Source: Limnothrix sp. CACIAM 69d (lineage in GTDB: Bacteria; Cyanobacteriota; Cyanobacteriia; CACIAM-69d). From it: a DNA stretch of 42,849 nucleotides. This document shows positions 16,454 to 25,927 of the stretch, piece by piece. The stretch lies in assembly GCA_001913845.2 (NCBI GenBank), contig MKGP02000072.1, positions 1 through 42,849 on the forward strand, read 5' to 3'. Each line of letters begins with the position of its first letter. Positions within the stretch are counted from its first letter, which is position 1. The translations under genes and the position numbers were made by a program. The notes under the pieces were generated by a model, which saw only the letters and a list, made by a program, of their open reading frames with translations, was not told where the DNA came from and did not search any database.

Positions 16454-17176
16454 ATGACCGCTCTACAAAAGCTTTACGAAGGCAAAGCCAAAATCCTGTA
16501 CGCCACGGCGGATCCCACCATTCTGTTGGCCTGTTACAAGGACGATGCCACGGCGTTCAATGCCCAAAAACGAGGGACGATCGCGGGTAAAGGGCGCATT
16601 AACTGCACCATGTCGGAACACCTGTTTCGCAAGCTGGAAGCGGCGGGCGTGCCGACCCACTTTGTGGACTGCCCCGCTCCCAATGAAATGAATGTGCGGG
16701 CCCTGACCATCGTGCCCCTGGAAGTGATTGTGCGGAACTTTGCCGCCGGTAGTCTTTGCAAGCAAACGGGGATTGCCCTGGGCACGCCACTGGAACCCCC
16801 GTTGATTGAGTTCTGCTACAAGAACGATGAATTTGGGGATCCGCTGGTGACGGAGGGTCGAATCTACGCCATGAAGTTGGCCACGCCGGCTCAGGTACGA
16901 GAAATTACGGAGCTGACCCAACGGATTAACGAAATTCTGCGCGACTTTTTCCAGCAGTGCGACATTATCTTGGTGGACTTCAAGATCGAGTTCGGCATCG
17001 ACTCCGGTGGGCGCATTGTGCTGGGGGATGAGATCAGCCCGGATACCTGTCGCCTGTGGGATGCCAAGGAGACCGACCCGATCGCCCGAGTGTTGGATAA
17101 GGATCGCTTCCGTCAGGATTTAGGAAACGTGGAAGGAGCTTATCAACGAGTCCTGGAAAAGGTTTTGGCGAATTAG
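16454..17176 (+). CDS. purC: SAICAR synthetase (phosphoribosylaminoimidazole-succinocarboxamide synthase)
   Basis: A 240-residue cytoplasmic enzyme that ligates aspartate to CAIR with ATP in purine synthesis. The family blocks are KLYEGKAKILYAT at the N-terminus, KDDATAFNAQKRGTIAGKG, PLEVIVRNFAAGSLCKQTG, and the C-terminal DFKIEFGIDSGGRIVLGDEISPDTCRLWD with the nucleotide- and metal-binding Asp and Glu. The length equals that of the typical bacterial enzyme. The start has AGGA 4 bases upstream, within the second copy of a 17-base tandem duplication. It sits alone, not in a pur cluster, with bamA starting 277 bases downstream. Confidence 0.97.
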   Translation: MTALQKLYEGKAKILYATADPTILLACYKDDATAFNAQKRGTIAGKGRINCTMSEHLFRKLEAAGVPTHFVDCPAPNEMNVRALTIVPLEVIVRNFAAGSLCKQTGIALGTPLEPPLIEFCYKNDEFGDPLVTEGRIYAMKLATPAQVREITELTQRINEILRDFFQQCDIILVDFKIEFGIDSGGRIVLGDEISPDTCRLWDAKETDPIARVLDKDRFRQDLGNVEGAYQRVLEKVLAN

Positions 17177-17453
17177 AGATCCCCTGGCCACTCTCAAGCG
17201 ACAAACTCCTGCGGTAGGATTGCACTGTTTTGGTTGTTGGTTGGGTTGTCGGTTAGCGAACCGAATTCAGATGGAGTGAGATGGCTCCCGGTGGCGCGTG
17301 GTCGATTGCAATCCTCGATCGATGTCCGACCCCTAAATTCGGAGCAACGGCGCAGCAGCGAGCCTCAAACCCATCTCAATGGCTAAATTGGACGCTAACC
17401 CGTTGTTTCCACCGCCACATCGAAAGTTGGCTGCGTCCTAAGGTGAGGAGTGT

Positions 17454-19670
17454 ATGCGTGTTTTGCGTTTGATGATCCTGTGGCCAGTGCTGGCTGCAAG
17501 TGCCACGATCGTCTCGGTGACCAGTCCAGCAGCCCGGGCGACAGAACCACCCACGGCGACGGAATCGGCAGCAGCATCAACGGCGGAATCGGCAACGAAG
17601 CCAACCACGGACTCGGCATCGGCCACCCAGTCAACGGCGGAGCCAGCCACGGAATCCGTGGCCATGACTCCGGAGTTGTCGTTGGTTTCCCCAGCGGTCA
17701 CGGCCAATCCTGTGCCACCCGCCCCGATCGCGGTGGCCGCCGGCCCGACAGCACCAACCCCAACGGCCAACCCGGTCAACGGCCCGATCGCCGCCGGGCC
17801 CGCACAACCCAGCCCCCAGCCCTCAACCGGGGCGATCGCCCAAGGGGAACCCGCCCCCAGCCCGGCCGCCGAAGAACCCGCCGCCCCTGAGCAAACCCCA
17901 ACCGAAGCCAGAGTTCTGGTTGCGGAAGTGGTTGTGGCCGGCGCAGAAGCCGCCTTGCAAGAGGAGGTTTACAAAGTCATTCGCACCCGTCCGGGCCAAA
18001 CGGCCACCCGCAGCCAACTGCAAGAGGACATTAACCGCATTTTTGCCACGGGGCTATTCGCCAACGTGCGTGCCGTGCCGGACGACACCCCCTTGGGGGT
18101 AAGGGTCACCTTTGAGGTCACCCCCAACCCGGTTTTACAGGCGGTGCGAATTGAAGGCTCCACGGTGCTGCCAGCCACGGAAATCGATCGCATCTTCAGC
18201 CCCCTATATGGCTCCACCCTGAACCTGAACAAGCTGCAAGAGTCGATCAAACAGCTCACCCAGTGGTATCAGTCCAATGGCTATGTGCTGGCCCAAGTGG
18301 TGGGATCGCCGCGCGTGGGTCGAGACGGCAACGTGACCCTGGAAGTGGCGGAAGGGCAAATTGAAGACATCAACATCACCTTCCTGAACGACGAGGGCAA
18401 ACCCACCAACGAAGACGGCACAACGGTCACCGGCCGCACCCGTGATTTCATTGTGTTCCGCGAAATGGACACCAAACCGGGTGCAGTGTTTAACCGCGAT
18501 CAAATTCAGAAGGATTTGCGGCGCGTCTTTGGGCTGGGCATTTTTGAAGATGTGCAGTTGACCCTCAATCCCGGCACGGATCCGCGCAAGGTGGATGTGT
18601 CGGTGAATCTTCAGGAGAAAAACACCGCCGTTTTGGGAACGGAAGTGGGCTTCAGCTCCACCAGCGGCATTTTTGGTTCCGTCAGCTTCCAGGAACAAAA
18701 CCTGGGAGGCAATAACCAAAAGCTAGGCGCAGAAGTGCAACTGTCGGAGCGGGGTTTGGGCTTTGACCTCAGCTTCACGGATCCTTGGATTGCGGGTGAC
18801 CCCAACCGAACGTCCTACACGGTGAACCTCTACAAGCGGCGATCGATCTCGCTGATTTTTGATGGGGGTGAGCGAGAAGTGGAGTTGGACAACGGCGATC
18901 TGCCTCGGGTCGATCGCACCGGGGGGCGCGTGGTCTTTAGCCGGCCCCTGTCCAGCACCTGGAGCGGCTCCTTGGGGGCAGAGTTCCAGCATGTGCGCAT
19001 TGTCGATCGCGATGGCGACCTCAGCCCCGAAGACGAAGATGGCAACCAACTGGCCTTCAACGAGGATGGCAAGGACGACATCTTCACCCTGCAACTGGCC
19101 TTGACCAACGATCGCCGGAACGATCGAGTCACCCCCACCCAAGGCTCCTTCTTCCGGGTGGGTCTGGATCAAGCCATTCCCATTACCGGTATTTTCTTCA
19201 CCCGACTGCGGGCCAACTACAGCCGCTATTTCCCGGTGGAATTCACCAAGTTCACCAACGGCCCCGAAACGATCGCCGTGAACCTGCAAGCGGGCGGCGT
19301 GTTTGGAGACTTGCCTCCCTATGAAGCTTTCCCCCTGGGCGGCACCAACTCCGTGCGCGGGTTTGATGAAGGCGAGGTGGGCAGCGGTCGCTACTTCTTC
19401 CAATCTTCGGTGGAATATCGCTTCCCGCTGTTGAAGGTAACGGAACAAATTCCCGTGGGCGGCGTGCTGTTCCTGGACTTTGCCACCGACCTTGGCTCCG
19501 GGGAAGATGTGCCCGGGCAACCGGCCGTTGTGCGTGAAAAGCCCGGTTGGGGCGTGGGCTATGGGGTTGGGCTACGGGCCCGCACCCCGTTTGGCCCTAT
19601 CCGGCTGGATTATGGCTGGAACAGCGAGGGCGGCAATCGACTGCACTTTGGTATCGGCGAGCGGTTCTAG
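17454..19670 (+). CDS. bamA: BamA/Omp85 outer-membrane assembly protein
   Basis: A 738-residue Omp85 protein that folds beta-barrels into the outer membrane (the cyanobacterial relative of chloroplast Toc75). Residues 1-30 are a signal peptide ([13 protein letters not shown] ... SPAARA). Residues 31-155 form a low-complexity linker of Ala, Thr, Pro and Glu. POTRA domains follow at about 160-400 ([41 protein letters not shown]). The barrel begins near [28 protein letters not shown] carries the VRGF motif of loop 6, and the chain ends LHFGIGERF with the terminal Phe of outer-membrane proteins. AGGTGAGGAG lies just before the ATG. It leads the lipid A cluster. The long acidic/Pro linker before POTRA is common in cyanobacteria. 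Confidence 0.95.
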   Translation: MRVLRLMILWPVLAASATIVSVTSPAARATEPPTATESAAASTAESATKPTTDSASATQSTAEPATESVAMTPELSLVSPAVTANPVPPAPIAVAAGPTAPTPTANPVNGPIAAGPAQPSPQPSTGAIAQGEPAPSPAAEEPAAPEQTPTEARVLVAEVVVAGAEAALQEEVYKVIRTRPGQTATRSQLQEDINRIFATGLFANVRAVPDDTPLGVRVTFEVTPNPVLQAVRIEGSTVLPATEIDRIFSPLYGSTLNLNKLQESIKQLTQWYQSNGYVLAQVVGSPRVGRDGNVTLEVAEGQIEDINITFLNDEGKPTNEDGTTVTGRTRDFIVFREMDTKPGAVFNRDQIQKDLRRVFGLGIFEDVQLTLNPGTDPRKVDVSVNLQEKNTAVLGTEVGFSSTSGIFGSVSFQEQNLGGNNQKLGAEVQLSERGLGFDLSFTDPWIAGDPNRTSYTVNLYKRRSISLIFDGGEREVELDNGDLPRVDRTGGRVVFSRPLSSTWSGSLGAEFQHVRIVDRDGDLSPEDEDGNQLAFNEDGKDDIFTLQLALTNDRRNDRVTPTQGSFFRVGLDQAIPITGIFFTRLRANYSRYFPVEFTKFTNGPETIAVNLQAGGVFGDLPPYEAFPLGGTNSVRGFDEGEVGSGRYFFQSSVEYRFPLLKVTEQIPVGGVLFLDFATDLGSGEDVPGQPAVVREKPGWGVGYGVGLRARTPFGPIRLDYGWNSEGGNRLHFGIGERF

Positions 19671-19675
19671 GGGCG

Positions 19676-20698
19676 ATGCAAAGGGAATTACCAACAGCAT
19701 TAGAACCAGAACTGCAAGCGGAACCCCAACCGGAACCCGCAATGGCTGGGCCGTCCTCGGAGGAGATGGCGATCACGCCGGAGATCCAGCGCCCGATCGC
19801 CCCCCTGCGCACCCTGGGCCAGGCCTTTAGTCGATCGGGCGTGGGGCTACATTCCGGATTGCCTGTGACCCTGTGGGTGCAGCCCAGCTTGGAACCGGGC
19901 ATTCGGTTTGTGCGCACGGATTTGCCCGATCGCCCGGCCATTCCCGCGCGTTGGGATTTGGTTTCTCAAACGCAACTGTCCACCGAGGTTCGATCGCCCC
20001 AAGATCCACAAGCCACCGTCCGCACGATCGAGCACCTGATGGCCGCCTTGGTGGCCTGTGGCGTGGGGGCGGCCCAAGTGGAGATTAATGGGCCCGAAGT
20101 GCCCCTGCTGGACGGTTCCGCCATTGAATGGTGTCGGGCGATCGCCCTGGCCGGTCTGCGGGCATTACCAAGCACCCGCACGCCAGCAACCGATCCGGCA
20201 ACCATTGCCGAACCCCTTTGGATCCATGAGGGCGATGCTTTTGTGGCCGCCTTGCCCGCCGCAGAACTGCGATTTAGCTATGGGATTGACTTTGCCCTAC
20301 CGGCGATCGGCAACCAATGGCACAGTTGGTCACCCGGAGAAACCTTCTGCCCGATCGAGCCGGAACCCCAACCCGGCTCCTTTGCCCACGACATTGCCCC
20401 CGCCCGCACCTTTGGCTTAGCCCACCAAATTGAACAATTGCGGGCCGCCAACCTGATCCAAGGTGGCAGCCTGGACAATGCCCTAGTTTGTGGCGAAGCG
20501 GGCTGGCTGAATCCGCCCTTGCGGTATGAAAATGAGCCAGCGCGTCATAAAATCTTAGACTTAGTTGGCGACTTGGCCCTGCTCGGAACCATTCCGCGCG
20601 CCCATTACTTGGCCTACAAAGCCAGCCATCGTCTTCATGGGCAACTGGTGACCAAACTGGCGGCAGTGATCGGCAATGGGTCTTCGATCGAAAGTTGA
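19676..20698 (+). CDS. lpxC: UDP-3-O-acyl-N-acetylglucosamine deacetylase
   Basis: A zinc hydrolase that commits the cell to lipid A synthesis by deacetylating UDP-3-O-acyl-GlcNAc in the cytoplasm. Taken from the ATG at 19676 it has 340 residues. Visible motifs are GVGLHSG, the zinc ligands His120 (TIEHLMAAL), His291 and Asp295 ([14 protein letters not shown]), DGSAIEW, and the catalytic KASHRLHG near the end. The frame stays open 129 bases upstream inside bamA. The ATG 5 bases past the bamA stop fits translational coupling, but ATGs at 19742 and 19766 are possible; the latter has GGAGGAG directly upstream. The extra N-terminal 40 residues are rich in Glu and Pro. It is followed by fabZ, lpxA and lpxB. 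Confidence 0.93.
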   Translation: MQRELPTALEPELQAEPQPEPAMAGPSSEEMAITPEIQRPIAPLRTLGQAFSRSGVGLHSGLPVTLWVQPSLEPGIRFVRTDLPDRPAIPARWDLVSQTQLSTEVRSPQDPQATVRTIEHLMAALVACGVGAAQVEINGPEVPLLDGSAIEWCRAIALAGLRALPSTRTPATDPATIAEPLWIHEGDAFVAALPAAELRFSYGIDFALPAIGNQWHSWSPGETFCPIEPEPQPGSFAHDIAPARTFGLAHQIEQLRAANLIQGGSLDNALVCGEAGWLNPPLRYENEPARHKILDLVGDLALLGTIPRAHYLAYKASHRLHGQLVTKLAAVIGNGSSIES

Positions 20699-20948
20699 TC
20701 GGCAATTGACTGATTAAAAATTGATTGATCAAAAACCGATCAGTCATCGATCGAACCTTGATCGGAACCCGATCGGCAATGAGTCCTCGAAAACCAGTGC
20801 CAGCCCAGGGTTCCGCCATTGCTCAGTCAACACCCATCCAATTGCCCAGCAGCGGATAGGCACGCCCATCCCTCACAGGAGTTCGTGACCATCCGTGGTT
20901 TTGCCCACTCGATCGCCCACTGGCCCGTTGTTTAGGTTGTAAAGTCCT
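20699..20948. other. Short gap between lpxC and fabZ with GATCGGCAAT repeats
   Basis: This 250-base gap repeats GATCGGCAAT. A 20-base block from the lpxC 3' end (20668-20687) reappears at 20771-20790 with three mismatches. No gene or clear terminator is visible, so lpxC and fabZ may still share a transcript. Confidence 0.5.
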
Positions 20949-21473
20949 ATGTCCACTGTTTCTGCTCCAGAACCCGTTGTCACCGCCCAGACCCAGGACA
21001 CAACCACAACGGATCAGGCCGATCGCCCCGTTGGGCCCACCACCTTCACCGTTGAAGACATTCACCGGCTGCTCCCCCACCGCTATCCCTTCGCCTTGGT
21101 CGATCGAATCATCGACTATGTTCCCGGTAAGCGGGCCGTGGGGCTAAAAAATGTCACCTTCAATGAACCCCACTTCCAAGGCCACTTTCCCAATCGCCCG
21201 ATCATGCCAGGGGTGCTGATTGTGGAAGCCATGGCCCAGGTGGGCGGCGTGGTGCTCACCCAAATGCAAGACAACCCCGGTCAAGGTTTGTTCATGTTTG
21301 GGGGCATTGACAAGGTGCGCTTCCGTCGGCCCGTGGTTCCCGGTGATCAACTGATCATGACCGTCGAACTGCTTTGGGTGAAGCAAAAACGCTTCGGCAA
21401 AATGCACGGCCGGGCGGAAGTGGAAGGGCAACTGGCCTGTGAGGGCGAGTTGATGTTCTCCCTGGTGGATTAG
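20949..21473 (+). CDS. fabZ: 3-hydroxyacyl-[acyl-carrier-protein] dehydratase
   Basis: A 174-residue hot-dog-fold enzyme that removes water from 3-hydroxyacyl-ACP during fatty-acid elongation. The active-site His lies in [14 protein letters not shown], and the acid in [23 protein letters not shown]. The C-terminal [13 protein letters not shown] and GRAEVEG complete the family pattern. The first 30 residues (Thr, Gln and Pro rich) are an extension absent from E. coli FabZ. The start is uncertain because no good ribosome-binding site precedes the ATG. Its place between lpxC and lpxA links acyl-chain supply with lipid A synthesis, as in many Gram-negatives. Confidence 0.95.
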   Translation: MSTVSAPEPVVTAQTQDTTTTDQADRPVGPTTFTVEDIHRLLPHRYPFALVDRIIDYVPGKRAVGLKNVTFNEPHFQGHFPNRPIMPGVLIVEAMAQVGGVVLTQMQDNPGQGLFMFGGIDKVRFRRPVVPGDQLIMTVELLWVKQKRFGKMHGRAEVEGQLACEGELMFSLVD

Positions 21474-21552
21474 CGGACTAGTTGACGAACTAGACTTTTC
21501 AGCATTGGCTAAACGTATTAGTGTGTCAGGGCAGCGCGATCGCACCGATCCC

Positions 21553-22377
21553 ATGAAAGCAGCGATTCATCCGACGGCGATCGTTCATCCCGACGCAGAA
21601 CTCCATCCCACGGTGACAGTCGGCCCCTATGCCGTCATTGGCCCCGCCGTTTCAATCGGGGCCGAAACTCAGATTGGCCCCCATGTGATCCTTGACGGTT
21701 ACACCACCTTGGGGGAACGAAACCAAATTTTTGCAGGAGCCGCGATCGGCACAGAGCCTCAAGATCGCAAATATCAAGGGGCCCTCAGCCAAACCATCAT
21801 TGGCAACGACAACAAAATTCGTGAATACGTGACTATCAACCGCGCCACCCACGAAGGGGAAGTGACCCAAGTGGGGGACGGGAACCTGTTGATGGCCTAC
21901 AGCCACGTGGCCCACAACTGCCTGATTGAAGATGGGGTGGTGATTGCCAATGGGGTGGCCTTGGCGGGCCATGTGACGATCGAGTCGCGGGCCACCATTG
22001 GCGGCGTGTTGGGGGTTCATCAGTTTGTCAGAATCGGCCGGTTGGCCATGGTCGGCGGCATGAGCCGAATCGATCGGGATGTACCGCCGTTTATGTTGGT
22101 GGAGGGCAGTCCCGGCCGGGTGCGCACCTTGAACCGCGTGGGGCTGAAGCGGGCCGGCTATGACGAGCTAGACAATGGCCTGACCACCCAAACCCTGAAC
22201 AAGGCCTTTCGGATTTTGTATCGTTCTGAAGCCACGCTGGAGCAAGCCCTTGAGGAGCTAATGTTGCTGCCCTCCTGCGAAGCACTGCAACACTTAATTC
22301 GGTTTTTGCAGCAGTCTAAGGCGGGACGGCGGGGCCCGATGACCGGCCGCAAACCACCCCGCAGCAGCCATGACTAA
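21553..22377 (+). CDS. lpxA: UDP-N-acetylglucosamine O-acyltransferase
   Basis: A 274-residue left-handed beta-helix enzyme that transfers a 3-hydroxyacyl chain to UDP-GlcNAc, the first lipid A step. Hexapeptide repeats run from residue 1 to about 190 (IHPTAIVHPDAELHPTVTVGPYAVIGPAV). The catalytic His is in MAYSHVAHNCLIEDG, and the Q-F-V-R-I-G end of the helix is present. An in-frame TTG at 21505 exists, but the ATG at 21553 gives the normal KAAIHPTAIV start. The stop overlaps the lpxB start by eight bases. The C-terminal 20 residues (Arg, Gly and Pro rich) lie beyond the usual end. Confidence 0.95.
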   Translation: MKAAIHPTAIVHPDAELHPTVTVGPYAVIGPAVSIGAETQIGPHVILDGYTTLGERNQIFAGAAIGTEPQDRKYQGALSQTIIGNDNKIREYVTINRATHEGEVTQVGDGNLLMAYSHVAHNCLIEDGVVIANGVALAGHVTIESRATIGGVLGVHQFVRIGRLAMVGGMSRIDRDVPPFMLVEGSPGRVRTLNRVGLKRAGYDELDNGLTTQTLNKAFRILYRSEATLEQALEELMLLPSCEALQHLIRFLQQSKAGRRGPMTGRKPPRSSHD

Positions 22378-23548
22378 ATTGGGAACGCCCGATCGCCCTT
22401 TGCGGATTTTCCTGAGCACGGGGGAAGTATCCGGGGACTTGCAAGGGGCCCTGTTGATCCAGGCCTTGCAACGGGCGGCGGCGGCTCGGGGTCAGGTTTT
22501 GGAAATTACGGCGCTCGGGGGGCCGCGCATGGCGGCGGCGGGGGCCCGGCTGATTTTTGATACGAGTGCGATCGGTTCGATCGGCCTTTGGGAAGCTCTG
22601 CCCTTCGTGATTCCGACCCTAAAGCTCCAATGGCAAACCAAGGCCACCCTCCGTCAGCAGCCGCCCGATGTGGCCGTTTTTATTGACTACATTGGCCCCA
22701 ATTTGACCATGGGCCATTTCTTTAAGCGCCAATTGCCCCAAGTGCCCACCGCTTACTACATTGCGCCCCAAGAGTGGGTGTGGTCCTTGGGCGATCGCAA
22801 CACCACTCAGGTGGTGGGGCTGACGGATGTGATTCTGGCGATTTTTCCCCAGGAAGCCACCTACTATCAGCGCTACGGAGCCGCCGTGAAGTGGATTGGG
22901 CATCCGTTGATCGATCGCCTGGCCCAAGCCCCCGATCGGGCCGCCGCCCGCCAACATTGGGGACTGAGCGCCGATGAATTGGCGGTGGTGTTGCTGCCGG
23001 CCTCCCGTCGCCAAGAGCTAAAACTCTTGATGCCCAGCCTTTTTGCGGCCGCTCGCCAAGTGCAGGATCATCACCCCAAGGCTCGGTTTTTGATTCCGGT
23101 TTCTCTGCCCGCTTACCAACCCGCCATTGAGCAGGCGATCGCTGAATTTGGTCTCCAGGCGGAAATTGTCGGTGATAGCTTGCTGGCCATGGCCGCCGCC
23201 GACTTAGCCTTGACCAAATCTGGCACGGTGAATCTGGAGTTGGCGCTGCTGAAAGTGCCGCAGGTGGTGATTTACAAAGTGAGTCCGATCACCGCTTGGA
23301 TTGCCCGTCACCTGCTGAAGTTTTCAATTACATTCATGTCGCCGCCCAATTTGGTGGCCGAACAGGCGATCGTCCCGGAGCTGATGCAAGAACAGGCCAG
23401 CCCCGATCGAATTGCCCAAGAGGCGATCGCCCTGCTGCAACCCGATCGGGCCGCCCAGCTTCAGCAGGACTACCAAGCCATGCGAGATCGGCTTGGGGGC
23501 GACGGAGCCACCGATCGGGCAGCCCAGGAAATTTTGAACCTGATTTAA
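22370..23548 (+). CDS. lpxB: Lipid A disaccharide synthase
   Basis: A 392-residue glycosyltransferase (family GT19) that joins UDP-2,3-diacylglucosamine and lipid X into the lipid A disaccharide at the inner face of the membrane. The start RIFLSTGEVSGDLQGALL, then YIGPNLTMGHFFKRQLP, YYIAPQEWVWSLGDR, LLPASRRQELK and LTKSGTVNLELALLKVPQVVIYKVSP are the family blocks. The ATG lies within the lpxA 3' end (overlap ATGACTAA), so translation is probably coupled. Nothing terminator-like follows before the converging exonuclease gene 42 bases away. Confidence 0.95.
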   Translation: MTKLGTPDRPLRIFLSTGEVSGDLQGALLIQALQRAAAARGQVLEITALGGPRMAAAGARLIFDTSAIGSIGLWEALPFVIPTLKLQWQTKATLRQQPPDVAVFIDYIGPNLTMGHFFKRQLPQVPTAYYIAPQEWVWSLGDRNTTQVVGLTDVILAIFPQEATYYQRYGAAVKWIGHPLIDRLAQAPDRAAARQHWGLSADELAVVLLPASRRQELKLLMPSLFAAARQVQDHHPKARFLIPVSLPAYQPAIEQAIAEFGLQAEIVGDSLLAMAAADLALTKSGTVNLELALLKVPQVVIYKVSPITAWIARHLLKFSITFMSPPNLVAEQAIVPELMQEQASPDRIAQEAIALLQPDRAAQLQQDYQAMRDRLGGDGATDRAAQEILNLI

Positions 23549-23590
23549 GCGCTCCTAGCTTGCAGGCATTATGGGCAACAACCGCAGCCT

Positions 23591-24217
23591 TTAGTGCTCG
23601 AAAATATTCTCGTATTGCAGCAAATCGAGTTGCACGATCGTTTGGAGAGCCACAAAACATTGTTGGGCCAATTCCCAACGTTCTTCACGCTGCAACATTG
23701 CCATTAATTTTTGTCGAGCACTGAGCAAGTAGCGCACATCATTGGAGGCATATTCCAATTGCGCCACCGATAAATTCACCGCATTTCCCCAATCGGAACT
23801 CTGTTGGCGTTTATCCAACTCCACCCCCTCCAGTTCATTAATCAGGTCTTTGAGACCATGTTTGGGGCTGTAGGTGCGGGCTAATTTACTAGCAATTTTG
23901 GTGCAAAAAATGGGGTTCGTGGCAATATCCAGGTGGTATTGCAACATGGTCACATCAAAGCGGGCAAAGTGGAAAACCTTTTCGATCGCCTCATTTTCCA
24001 AAAGCTGCTTCAGGTTGGGTGCAACAGTCTGTCCTCGGGCAATTCGCACCACGGCTACTTGCCCCGCCGGATTACAAATTTGTACCAAACAGAGGCGATC
24101 GCGCCAGGGTTTAAGGCCCATGGTTTCCGTATCGATCGCCAGGGCAGAGGCTTGGCAATAGTCAGCGAGGGCTGCCGCTGATAAATCTTGTTCAAAAACC
24201 TGAAAATTTTCTAGCAT
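23591..24217 (-). CDS. RNase D-like 3'-5' exonuclease
   Basis: A 208-residue DEDD-family exonuclease. Exo I is ALAIDTETMGL, exo II is FHFARFDVTML, and exo III is YASNDVRYLLSARQ with the Tyr and Asp of the DEDDy type. Only the nuclease domain is present; the HRDC domains of E. coli RNase D are missing, as in many short cyanobacterial versions. It probably trims stable RNA ends in the cytoplasm. The frame opens at a TTG (24226), but the ATG at 24217 has GAGG just upstream. It converges with lpxB. Confidence 0.88.
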   Translation of the reverse strand: MLENFQVFEQDLSAAALADYCQASALAIDTETMGLKPWRDRLCLVQICNPAGQVAVVRIARGQTVAPNLKQLLENEAIEKVFHFARFDVTMLQYHLDIATNPIFCTKIASKLARTYSPKHGLKDLINELEGVELDKRQQSSDWGNAVNLSVAQLEYASNDVRYLLSARQKLMAMLQREERWELAQQCFVALQTIVQLDLLQYENIFEH

Positions 24218-24792
24218 TTTCCTCAAGAATCACGGACTAAATGAATGTTAATCGAATCAGCATTAATTGAATTGGCACTAATCCAGTTTCTTGGACATCA
24301 ACCCAATTGCAGCCTTTCCTTGAAGCCATGGTTATGTTTGACGCAAATGCCATGAATCAGTGATTAGGTGGGCCATGATCACCCCGGGAGGGTGATCAAT
24401 TCGTACTAACCAGCTTGGTACTCGCCAACTCGAAATTCACAAAATTGGCAATCCCCAAATTAGCATTAACCCAATGGGCAATTCGCAAATTAACATTATT
24501 CAATTAGCAGAATTAACTCAATCTAAAGAAATAGCCTGCTCATCCACTCATAAGCGCCTAAAGCTAGCACACAGAGCAAACACCCAGAAATAGCCTGATC
24601 CGAATTCCGAAACCCCCGGTGCTCGCGCTGCGATCCTGAACAATCAGTCCCTTATGGTTGCGGTTCAACTTCTGGCCAAGGGCTAAATAAGGGCTGATTT
24701 TTTGGCCTTGGGCCCATGGCGCGGATGAATATCCCTAGAATGGGGGCGTAGTTTTTGCTGCAATCGTCTAGCAAGCGCCCCAGTGGTTCAGT
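24218..24792. other. Gap between the exonuclease and VanY-like genes
   Basis: A 575-base AT-rich divergent promoter region. It has imperfect direct repeats around GGCAAT...CAAATTA.CATTA (24450-24505) and a 9-bp inverted repeat at 24376-24398. No gene was recognised. Confidence 0.55.
24376..24398. promoter_or_regulatory. Inverted repeat TGATCACCC-n5-GGGTGATCA
   Basis: A perfect 9-bp inverted repeat with a CGGGA spacer, 160 bases upstream of the exonuclease ATG and 395 bases upstream of the carboxypeptidase. There is no T-tract on either side, so an operator or structured RNA is more likely than a terminator. The binding protein is unknown. Confidence 0.4.
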
Positions 24793-25905
24793 ATGGATGC
24801 TTCGGATAGGGCTGAGAAGGCTGAATCGAACCAAACTGCCAAGCCTTCCTCGGCGGCGGCGGGAGTTGGCCCCCAAGTGGCAAAACGCTCGCGCCCCGAT
24901 CGCGCTTCAGAGTTGGAAGCTGGCTTGCTGACGGTGATGGGCAGTGCCGAAGTGCCGGAAGCGGTGCGCGATGCAAATCAACAGGCGGTGAATGGGCCGG
25001 CGCGGCCTCAGGGACGGCCCTGGCTCGGTCTTTTGGGAGGATTGTTGGGCCTCGGGGCGATCGCGGCGGGCGGTTTTGCCTACCTTTGGTCAGCGCGGCA
25101 GTTGCCCAATGCCTGGCAGGCTCGCTTAGACCAGATGATCGGTAGCGCCCCCAGCCCCACGGCTCCCGCCAGCCCTACGCCGGATCCCAACTCCCTGTTG
25201 GGCCATTTGCCCTACGAAGAAGCCCCCCAATCGGAACTTAGCCCCATTAGCAACGATGGCCAGATGCGATTGCGGCGATCGGCGGCCCGGGCCTATCGCT
25301 CCATGGCTGCTGCGGCTCGGGCAGATGGGGTGAATTTGGTGGTGCTGTCGGCGTTTCGCTCCGTGGAGCAGCAACAGTCCGTGTTTTTTAACATCAAGGC
25401 TGCCCGCAACCAAGCGGCCACCAAGCGGGCTGAGGTGAGTGCGCCTCCTGGCTATAGCGAACACCACACGGGCTATGCGGTGGATATTGGGGATGCCAAT
25501 GCACCTTCAACCAATTTGAATCAGAACTTTGAACAAACGAGGGCTTTTCGCTGGCTGGCGGATCAGGCGGCTCGGTTTAATTTCGAGTTGTCGTTTCCAG
25601 AGGGCAATCGTCAAGGCGTGTCCTATGAACCTTGGCATTGGCGCTTTGTGGGCGATCGCAACAGTCTGGAAACCTTCTATAAGGCTCGTCAGCAAGGGGT
25701 TGAACGATCGGGGAGTGGCCCTGCTGGGACTGAAGTTCCTGAATCTACGCCGACTCCAACCGATCGCCCCGATTCGTCCTCCGAGTCTGATGAGGTAGAC
25801 TCCCCGATCGAGTCGCGTCCTGATGCGGTGGATCAGCAAGATCGCGAAAGCCAGGATTCTAATCACTCGCAGCCATCTCCCCGCTCTCTGATTGATCGCT
25901 CCTAG
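24793..25905 (+). CDS. Membrane-anchored D-alanyl-D-alanine carboxypeptidase, VanY/M15B family
   Basis: A 370-residue zinc peptidase acting on peptidoglycan stems in the periplasm. Residues 1-75 are cytoplasmic and charged, and a single membrane helix spans about 77-99. A Ser/Pro/Thr linker follows. The M15B domain covers about 150-298: VVLSAFRSVEQQQ, then GYSEHHTGYAVDIGD with zinc ligands His224 and Asp231, and EPWHWRFVG with catalytic Glu279 and ligand His282. Residues 305-370 form a disordered tail of Asp, Glu, Ser and Pro. No vancomycin-resistance genes surround it, so a cell-wall maintenance role is likely. It converges with the glycosyltransferase 22 bases away. Confidence 0.88.
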   Translation: MDASDRAEKAESNQTAKPSSAAAGVGPQVAKRSRPDRASELEAGLLTVMGSAEVPEAVRDANQQAVNGPARPQGRPWLGLLGGLLGLGAIAAGGFAYLWSARQLPNAWQARLDQMIGSAPSPTAPASPTPDPNSLLGHLPYEEAPQSELSPISNDGQMRLRRSAARAYRSMAAAARADGVNLVVLSAFRSVEQQQSVFFNIKAARNQAATKRAEVSAPPGYSEHHTGYAVDIGDANAPSTNLNQNFEQTRAFRWLADQAARFNFELSFPEGNRQGVSYEPWHWRFVGDRNSLETFYKARQQGVERSGSGPAGTEVPESTPTPTDRPDSSSESDEVDSPIESRPDAVDQQDRESQDSNHSQPSPRSLIDRS

Positions 25906-25927
25906 TCAATTGCTCCTAGTCGATCGC

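Noticed and set aside
18204-19520. Long leftward frames inside bamA
   Set aside because: They are antisense to POTRA and barrel sequence and arise from GC-rich codon positions.
24793-25905. VanY-like gene as part of a vancomycin-resistance cluster
   Set aside because: No vanHAX, vanRS or ligase genes are nearby; M15B carboxypeptidases of this kind are ordinary cell-wall enzymes.
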